Below are positions 32,281-36,897 of a DNA stretch of 36,897 bases, one piece after another. The stretch's first letter is position 1, and every line of letters starts with the position of its first letter. The stretch is from Actinomycetota bacterium. Its GTDB lineage: Bacteria > Actinomycetota > Acidimicrobiia > Acidimicrobiales > Ilumatobacteraceae. Where the stretch lies: NCBI GenBank assembly GCA_009923855.1, contig RFST01000003.1, forward strand, positions 1-36,897. The letters are read 5' to 3'. The position numbers and the translations under genes are program-made. The notes beneath the pieces were generated by a model. That model did no database searches and had not been told where the DNA came from. It saw only the letters and a list, made by a program, of their open reading frames with translations.

Positions 32281-33899
32281 GACGGGCTCCCTTCGGTGCC
32301 GGCGAGGTTGTCGAGTTCGGGTTCGGCCGAGGACACCGTGGGCAGCGCCTCGAAGTTGTCGGCCGGGGCGGGCGAGGCAATCGTCCACTCGAGCGTGTGG
32401 CCACCCACCGGGTTGGCCTCCACCGTGTCGTCGCTGCGCGACGAGGCGATGGCGCCCAAGGTGGCGAGCACGGTCAGTGCCATCAAAGCGTGACCAACGA
32501 GCACGATGCCGTTCAAGATGGTGGATGCGCCGTCACCGTCGTAGATGCCCGCGCCTGCAGGCTGGTCGGTGAAGCCGGCGATGTAGTGCGGCAGCGATGC
32601 CGCCACGGTGGCGATCAGCCCAAGGCCGGCCAGTGGCAACACTTTGCGGTCGGCCACCTGGATGCCCCACAGTTTCGGCGCCCAGAACACCAGAGCACCC
32701 AGTCCGCCGAGCAGGGCGCCGTAGGTGACGTAAACGGCGGCGGCCTCTTCGAACACGGTGCCGGCCAGTTCGAGGTCGTCGATGGCGGCCAGCAGGCTGC
32801 CCGCGGCGCCAGCGAGGATCATCAGCGTCGACACCACACCGAACAGCAGTCCGGCAGAGATCTTCGGGGTGACACGATCGCCCTCGGGCTTGGCGACGAT
32901 GGCGCCGAGCGCCAGCACCACCACGGCGCCGAGCAGCGGCAGACCGTAGAAGAACAGCGCGATGACCGCTTGTTTCACGACATCGGCGCCCTCAGCGGAG
33001 AAATCCACGCCGAAACGCTGCTGTTGTGCCACTCCGGCGAAGGCGCCCACGGCGATCAGACCAAGACCGGCGAACACCACTTGGCGCAGCGGATGGCGGC
33101 GTCCGAAAGCCACCGGCAAGGTCTCGGCCAGCAGGCCAAGCGCGGGCAGCGCGTAGATGTAGGTCATCGGCTGCGACCAGAACATCGAGATCCAGTCACC
33201 GATGGCCTCGGGGCCGCCAAAGGTGAGGCCGGCGTTGCGGGTGTCGACGAACAGCAGCACGATCGCGCCGAACATCACGGGCAGGGCCACCAGCAGTGCG
33301 AGCGATTGCACCAGCGCCGACCAAGTCATGAACGGCACACGCCGAAGGGTCACGCCGGGAGCGCGGGTGGTGAGCACGGTGGTGGCCACGCTGGCCGCCG
33401 AGGCGAGCAGGCCGAGAACGGTGAGGCCGAGACCGGCAAGGAACATGTCGACCATCTGATCGCCGCCACCAATTCCACCGTTGGCGGCGAGAGCGACGAT
33501 GGTGAGGGTGATGCCGCCGAGCCAGGAGTAGAAACCGGTGAGGGCCAAGCGCGGGAACGCCATGGCGCGTGCGCCCACCTGCATCGGTGCGATTGCGATC
33601 GCCACACCGAGCGTGACCGGGATGGCCATGGCGAACACCAGGCCGATGCGATGCAGTTGGAACAGCTGCAACAACGCACCACCGTCGAGCACGTTGCCGG
33701 CATCGTCGGTGCGCTCCAGACCGAGCAGGGCACCGATGACGGCCACTGCCACTGCGGCCAGCAGGCCGGTCACGGCGTAGAGGCGGCCGATCTTTTTGTG
33801 GTCGGTGGACGTGGCCCAGTCGGCGGCTCGGGCCACAAAGGTGCCCACGGTGCCATCACCGAGGGCCGAGGGCCGAGCGGGGGTGTCGATCGTGGTCAT
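32277..33899 (-). CDS. Cytochrome c oxidase subunit I-like protein lacking CuB and haem a3 ligands
   Basis: The 540-residue protein aligns with canonical subunit I from STDHKKIGRLY to the C-terminal HTLEWTIASPAPADNFEALP. Conserved landmarks include MQVGARAMAFPR, TTRAPGVTLRRVPFMTW and FWAPKLWG. His 83 (QLHRIGLVF) matches the first haem a ligand. The other ligands are missing. GHPEVY is replaced by SQPMTY (Gln 243), WAHHMF by VAQQQRF (291-296), and AHFHYV by AAAVYV (386-391) with no His. The D-channel Asp and Asn (GARDVAFPRIN) are Ala and Leu. It cannot bind CuB or haem a3 normally, so oxygen reduction is excluded by sequence. About 12 spans remain. It heads the operon and overlaps the subunit III-like gene. 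Confidence 0.88.
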   Translation of the reverse strand: MTTIDTPARPSALGDGTVGTFVARAADWATSTDHKKIGRLYAVTGLLAAVAVAVIGALLGLERTDDAGNVLDGGALLQLFQLHRIGLVFAMAIPVTLGVAIAIAPMQVGARAMAFPRLALTGFYSWLGGITLTIVALAANGGIGGGDQMVDMFLAGLGLTVLGLLASAASVATTVLTTRAPGVTLRRVPFMTWSALVQSLALLVALPVMFGAIVLLFVDTRNAGLTFGGPEAIGDWISMFWSQPMTYIYALPALGLLAETLPVAFGRRHPLRQVVFAGLGLIAVGAFAGVAQQQRFGVDFSAEGADVVKQAVIALFFYGLPLLGAVVVLALGAIVAKPEGDRVTPKISAGLLFGVVSTLMILAGAAGSLLAAIDDLELAGTVFEEAAAVYVTYGALLGGLGALVFWAPKLWGIQVADRKVLPLAGLGLIATVAASLPHYIAGFTDQPAGAGIYDGDGASTILNGIVLVGHALMALTVLATLGAIASSRSDDTVEANPVGGHTLEWTIASPAPADNFEALPTVSSAEPELDNLAGTEGSPS

Positions 33900-34098
33900 G
33901 TCGGTATGCAGCTCGCTTCCGGTACCGGGGGCCCTGCGAACCCCACCGATATCGGGGCGTGACAGAGCATGGTTGCGTAACGGCTCAATCCTACTTGCCT
34001 GATCGCGCGACGACAGAAATCCACAGCCAGATCGTGACGCAGGTCATCGTGCACCCCGTCGCAGCAGTGCAGGCGACGGCCGTGCGATCAGCGCCGAC

Positions 34099-35067
34099 TC
34101 AGACGAGAACGTCGAGGGTGAGCGCGGCGAACAACACACTCACATAGGTGATCGAGAAGCCGAACACCCGCATGGAACGGGCCTCGGTGGGTTCCCGACG
34201 CAACCATTCGCAGGCCCACAGGAACGCGGCGCCCAATGCGGCGGCTGAGATCACGTAGATCGGGCCGAGCCCGGCGCCATCACCGGCAATGGTGGTGTCG
34301 CCGTTGGCCACGGGCACCAATACCAATGTGGTGGTAACGAGAGCGATGGTGTGGCCAATCATCTGGACGTAGGCGTTCTTGAACGGCACGACCGCGGGCA
34401 GCATCGGCACGTTCGCCGCCCGATAGTCGTCGGCGTAGCGCATGGCGAGCGCCCAGAAGTGCGGCGGAGTCCAAAAGAAGATGGCCGCGAAGAGCACCAC
34501 GGGGGTCCAGGTGAGGTCATTGTTCACCGCGGCCCAGCCGACCAGCACTGGCACGGCTCCCGCCGCACCACCGATCACGATGTTCTGGCGACTGGTGCGC
34601 TTCAACCACAGGGTGTAGACCCCCACATAAAACGCGGTCGCGGATGCGGCGAGGATGGCCGCGAGCAGGTTGGCCCCGGCCCACAGCACCGCAAAAGCCG
34701 CAATTTCTAGGGACAGGGCGAACACCAGCGCTTCTCGTGGTTGCACCACGCCGGTGACCAGCGGCCGGGTGCGGGTGCGTTCCATCAACGCGTCGATGTC
34801 GCGGTCGACATACATATTGATGGCGTTGGCACCACCGGCGGCCAGGCTGCCGCCGATCAGGGTGATGATGACGAGTCCAAGACCGGGCCATCCGCCGTCG
34901 GCGAGCACCATGGTGGGCACGGTGGTGATCAGCAAAAGTTCGATGATGCGCGGTTTGGTGAGCGCGATGAATGCGCCGACACGGCTGCTGGGAGCGCGGC
35001 GGCTGCCGTGGGCCACTCCTCCGGGGGCAAGCCGCGAGGGGACGAGGGGGCGGCTGCCGAGGCTCAT
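34099..35067 (-). CDS. ctaB: Haem O synthase (protohaem IX farnesyltransferase)
   Basis: The 322-residue UbiA-family prenyltransferase has about nine spans. Its two Asp-rich motifs are [22 protein letters not shown] (diphosphate/Mg binding, first loop) and [15 protein letters not shown] in the later loop. [13 protein letters not shown] is diagnostic for CtaB. It adds a farnesyl group to haem B, the first step to haem A needed by the oxidase downstream. The ATG at 35067 has a perfect AGGAGG three bases upstream, which rules out the longer frame to 35346. The 199-bp gap to the subunit I-like gene (33900-34098) shows no clear terminator or promoter. Confidence 0.95.
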   Translation of the reverse strand: MSLGSRPLVPSRLAPGGVAHGSRRAPSSRVGAFIALTKPRIIELLLITTVPTMVLADGGWPGLGLVIITLIGGSLAAGGANAINMYVDRDIDALMERTRTRPLVTGVVQPREALVFALSLEIAAFAVLWAGANLLAAILAASATAFYVGVYTLWLKRTSRQNIVIGGAAGAVPVLVGWAAVNNDLTWTPVVLFAAIFFWTPPHFWALAMRYADDYRAANVPMLPAVVPFKNAYVQMIGHTIALVTTTLVLVPVANGDTTIAGDGAGLGPIYVISAAALGAAFLWACEWLRREPTEARSMRVFGFSITYVSVLFAALTLDVLV

Positions 35068-35245
35068 GGTCCTCCTAGCGTACGGCCACCCCGCTGTAGC
35101 GGCCAACGCCGGCTCGGGTCGTGCGTGTGTGCATGTTGACAATGTGGCCCCATGCGGCGTCACCGCCGAGGTGATGGCAACCGAGCTGGCGCATGGCCGT
35201 TGGGTGACGGTTGAGCCAGTCACCGCTTCGGGGCACACTGGGTTG

Positions 35246-35587
35246 GTGAGCAGTCGGCCCGAGCGCAGCGCAACCCGTGTCTGCGCGGTGGCCGTCCGGG
35301 CGTCAATCGTCGAGACCGCCCCGGTCGTTGATGCCGATGCCGACACCGCTCAGGATCGGCCGTGGAAGGTCATTGTGTGGAACGACCCGGTGAACCTCAT
35401 GAGTTATGTCACCTTCGTGCTGCAGAAACTGTTCGGCTACGACCTCGACACTGCAACAGCGCTGATGCTCGAAGTGCATCACGATGGCCGTGCGGTGGTG
35501 GCCGACGGTGGCCGCGAAGAAGCCGAAATGCACGTGTTCCGGCTACACGAACATGGGTTGTGGGCCACGATGGAGCACGACTCGTGA
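35246..35587 (+). CDS. clpS: ATP-dependent Clp protease adaptor ClpS
   Basis: The 113-residue protein has the ClpS core: [29 protein letters not shown] (N-degron pocket with Asn-Asp-Pro), [37 protein letters not shown]. It delivers N-end-rule substrates to ClpAP/ClpCP. The N-terminal tail is unstructured. The start is uncertain. GTG at 35246 follows a possible -35 (TTGAGC, 35212-35217), a 17-base spacer, CACACT as a poor -10, and six bases to the GTG, a leaderless layout. GTG at 35288 would give a 99-residue form. DUF2017 follows 31 bp later, the usual actinobacterial arrangement. Confidence 0.92.
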   Translation: MSSRPERSATRVCAVAVRASIVETAPVVDADADTAQDRPWKVIVWNDPVNLMSYVTFVLQKLFGYDLDTATALMLEVHHDGRAVVADGGREEAEMHVFRLHEHGLWATMEHDS

Positions 35588-35618
35588 TGTATCGGTGTCG
35601 GCTGTGCCGGAGGCCGCC

Positions 35619-36236
35619 GTGTTGAGGCGACGGCGTCCGCCGTGTGAACGCACCGGACCCGATACGTTCGCGTTGCGCCTGTCAGCCGAGGAGCACGAGG
35701 TGCTGGTGCGCCTGCTCGGCGATCTCGATGCGATGCTCGACGAGGCCGACCTCGACGATCTGGCATCGGAACGCGCTGCCGACGGCCGGTCCACGCCGTT
35801 ACGTCGGCTGTTCCCGCCGGCGTTCACCGATTATGCCGGCGCCGACGCCGAACGCGATGCCGAATATCGGCGGTTGATGTATTCAGAGTTAGTCACATCG
35901 CGGCGTGCGGCGCTCGCCGCAGTGCTCAACGTCATCGACCCCGACCGTGACGGTGACGATGATCAACATGATGGTGTGCGGCGTTTCGGTGCCGACATCG
36001 TGTTGGACACCGCTCAGATCACTGCATTCATGCAGGGGCTGAACTCATTGCGCCTGGTGCTCGGAGCAATTCTTGGCATTGTCGATGATGATGCGGCAAC
36101 CGATGCCGACGACCGCCTTGGTGACACAGCCGAGTACGCGTTGTTCGGCTGGTCGGGGTGGATGCTCGAATGGGTGGTGCAGGCACTGTCGGGCAACTCC
36201 GGGTCGCCGTTCATGCCGTCGGGCCCCGACGCCTAA
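35619..36236 (+). CDS. DUF2017 family protein
   Basis: The 205-residue protein is mostly helical and acidic, with LRLSAEEHEVLVRLLGDLDAMLDE near the N-terminus, RRLFPPAFTDY and DAEYRRLMYSELVTSRRAAL in the middle, and QITAFMQGLNSLRLVLGAILG plus LFGWSGWMLEWVVQAL at the end. This is the DUF2017 pattern of actinobacteria, regularly encoded right after clpS. The molecular function is unknown; a link to ClpS-dependent proteolysis is suggested only by synteny. GGAGG five bases upstream supports the GTG start at 35619. Confidence 0.85.
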   Translation: MLRRRRPPCERTGPDTFALRLSAEEHEVLVRLLGDLDAMLDEADLDDLASERAADGRSTPLRRLFPPAFTDYAGADAERDAEYRRLMYSELVTSRRAALAAVLNVIDPDRDGDDDQHDGVRRFGADIVLDTAQITAFMQGLNSLRLVLGAILGIVDDDAATDADDRLGDTAEYALFGWSGWMLEWVVQALSGNSGSPFMPSGPDA

Positions 36237-36253
36237 ACGCACATGACGTCCCC

Positions 36254-36282
36254 GTGGCACCGCGCGGTGCCGCTGCTAGCGT
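36254..36282 (+). promoter_or_regulatory. Candidate tRNA-Glu promoter
   Basis: GTGGCA (36254-36259), a 17-base spacer and TAGCGT (36277-36282) resemble a primary sigma promoter 32 bases upstream of the tRNA. The -10 fits the actinobacterial TAnnnT pattern; the -35 is imperfect and overlaps the palindrome. Confidence 0.4.
36256..36271. repeat. Palindrome after DUF2017, overlapping tRNA-Glu promoter region
   Basis: GGCACCGCGCGGTGCC is a perfect 16-base palindrome 19 bases after the DUF2017 stop. It could end the clpS transcript, although no T-tract follows. Confidence 0.4.
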
Positions 36283-36314
36283 TCTCCGCGCCTCGTTCTA
36301 CGAGGTGGCATCAG

Positions 36315-36387
36315 GCCCCCATCGTCTAGTGGCCTAGGACACCACCCTTTCAAGGTGGCGGCACGGGTTCGAATCCCGTTGGGGGTG
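36315..36387 (+). tRNA. tRNA-Glu (anticodon TTC)
   Basis: The acceptor arm GCCCCCA pairs with TGGGGGT, with a G-T at the first position as is usual for this tRNA. The anticodon stem is CCACC/GGTGG with loop CTTTCAA, so the anticodon is TTC. The T arm is ACGGG-TTCGAAT-CCCGT. The discriminator is G. CCA is not encoded. Confidence 0.95.
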
Positions 36388-36389
36388 CG

Positions 36390-36409
36390 GTACCGGCTCC
36401 GGCTGGTAC
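36390..36409 (+). terminator. Hairpin after tRNA-Glu
   Basis: GTACCGGC and GCTGGTAC form an 8-bp stem with one G-T pair and a TCCG loop, 2 bases past the tRNA. There is no T-tract, so it may be a processing signal rather than a terminator. Confidence 0.4.
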
Positions 36410-36468
36410 TCCCGATAGCGCGGTGTCGCAATTGCGTCGCCGGCAGGTAATGTTGTCGGGCGCCACAT

Positions 36469-36542
36469 GGTCCCGTGGTGAAGTTGGAGTTCACGCCGGC
36501 CTGTCACGCCGGAGGTCGCGGGTTCGAGTCCCGTCGGGACCG
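36469..36542 (+). tRNA. tRNA-Asp (anticodon GTC)
   Basis: The acceptor arm GGTCCCG pairs with CGGGACC. The anticodon stem CCGGC/GCCGG holds loop CTGTCAC, giving anticodon GTC. The T loop is TTCGAGT. The discriminator is G, as expected for tRNA-Asp. CCA is not encoded. Confidence 0.95.
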
Positions 36543-36545
36543 CTC

Positions 36546-36568
36546 GGGGTCACCATTTTGGTGGCCCC
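36546..36568 (+). terminator. Hairpin after tRNA-Asp
   Basis: GGGGTCACC and GGTGGCCCC form a 9-bp stem with one T-G pair and an ATTTT loop, starting 4 bases after the tRNA. No T-tract follows. It may end or process the tRNA transcript. Confidence 0.45.
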
Positions 36569-36611
36569 GCTGCATGTGATGGCGACGGGTCGCCCGTCGT
36601 CGTCACACCAC

Positions 36612-36684
36612 GGTCGAGTAGCTCAGTTGGCAGAGCGTCCGCCTGAAAAGCGGAAGGTCACCGGATCGACGCCGGTCTCGACCA
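36612..36684 (+). tRNA. tRNA-Phe (anticodon GAA)
   Basis: The acceptor arm GGTCGAG pairs with CTCGACC. The anticodon stem TCCGC/GCGGA holds loop CTGAAAA, giving anticodon GAA. The D arm is GCTCAGTTGGCAGAGC. The T stem ACCGG/CCGGT is intact, but the loop reads ATCGACG, with A in place of the usual T at position 54. The discriminator is A. CCA is not encoded. Confidence 0.94.
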
Positions 36685-36686
36685 CC

Positions 36687-36718
36687 GGGCACCCTGCGGG
36701 GTGCCCTTTGTGCTTTCT
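36687..36718 (+). terminator. Rho-independent terminator after tRNA-Phe
   Basis: GGGCACCC and GGGTGCCC form a perfect 8-bp stem with loop TGCG (36687-36706). The T-rich run TTTGTGCTTTCT follows. This is the clearest intrinsic terminator in the window and probably ends the tRNA cluster. Confidence 0.8.
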
Positions 36719-36841
36719 GAGCCGCGGTCTCGCGCGCCGCGTCCGTTCCCAGCGGACCGACGGATGGCTGAGCCGACTTATCGGTCACCTAGCGTCGGTG
36801 TCGCGTTGCCGGTGTACGGCGCGCAGTGAGCGAGGCGGGGC

Positions 36842-36897
36842 ATGACCACATCAGATCCGGACGCAACAGGTACGAGCACCGACGACGCGGCGGCACT
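36842..36897 (+). CDS. Start of an unidentified gene, partial
   Basis: An ATG at 36842 opens a frame to the window edge (MTTSDPDATGTSTDDAAA), with GAGGCGGGG directly upstream as a possible ribosome-binding site. Only 18 residues are visible, Asp/Thr/Ala-rich and without a family signature, so no function can be given. The 123 bp between the tRNA terminator and this start hold nothing else I can support. Confidence 0.4.
   Translation, partial: MTTSDPDATGTSTDDAAA

Noticed and set aside
32268-33962. A 564-codon plus-strand open frame
   Set aside because: It is antisense to the subunit I-like gene. The minus-strand protein aligns over its full length with CtaD, so the plus frame is a shadow.
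35136-35141. Perfect TTGACA box between ctaB and clpS
   Set aside because: No acceptable -10 element lies 16-18 bases downstream, so it is not called a promoter.
36315-36684. tRNA cluster as an integration site
   Set aside because: No integrase and no repeat of a tRNA 3' end was found within the window.

Overview
The window looks like chromosomal DNA of a high-GC actinobacterium, most likely of the class Acidimicrobiia (Ilumatobacter-like). Direct support is a WhiB protein, a WXG100 protein, a ClpS-DUF2017 pair, an actinobacterial cytochrome aa3 oxidase gene set, many GTG starts and many 4-base start/stop overlaps. The class-level placement is inference from gene content, not a phylogeny. 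I see no insertion sequence, prophage, integrase or CRISPR array.

Layout. Positions 1-1985 (minus) hold a large exported LamG plus glycine-rich protein that runs off the left edge. Positions 2117-6276 (minus) form a tight run: a FAS1/BON/OmpA envelope protein, a membrane-anchored helix-hairpin-helix protein, RidA, a 51-residue membrane protein and an 8-oxoguanine-deaminase-like amidohydrolase. Positions 6333-8607 are an iron-sulfur module: an A-type carrier (ErpA), a SufR-like regulator, and a divergent Mrp/ApbC ATPase apparently expressed from a leaderless promoter that overlaps an inverted repeat. Positions 8659-13308 (minus) carry a NUDIX hydrolase, a CcdA/TlpA-type redox pair, WhiB, a quinone oxidoreductase and oligoribonuclease. 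Positions 13409-15801 (plus) carry a poly-gamma-glutamate hydrolase-like protein, an orphan WXG100 protein and a three-gene operon (thiamine-binding fold protein, HTH protein, HAD hydrolase). CoaA (minus) and a frameshifted DNA methyltransferase (plus) follow.

Positions 18184-36236 are dominated by cytochrome oxidase and copper handling. A plus-strand operon encodes a cytochrome c lipoprotein, SCO, a cupredoxin and a membrane protein with a His/Met-rich motif. It faces a PCu(A)C copper chaperone with a Met/His/Asp repeat insertion. After map, pdxH, serS and an RDD gene comes a long minus-strand operon. In transcription order it reads: a subunit I-like protein, a subunit III-like protein, a membrane protein with a cupredoxin-like tail, then canonical CtaC, CtaD, CtaE, CtaF and CtaG. 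CtaB lies just upstream. SCO and PCu(A)C would load copper, CtaB makes heme O and CtaG helps insert CuB.

The most striking observation is that the first three genes of this operon look like a second oxidase subunit set stripped of redox centres. The subunit I paralogue keeps the overall fold signature and one heme-ligand histidine, but has lost every CuB ligand histidine, the heme a3 ligand and the second heme a ligand. It is translationally coupled to its neighbours and sits upstream of the active oxidase genes. The right end holds ClpS, DUF2017, three tRNA genes (Glu, Asp, Phe) with hairpins, and the start of one more gene.
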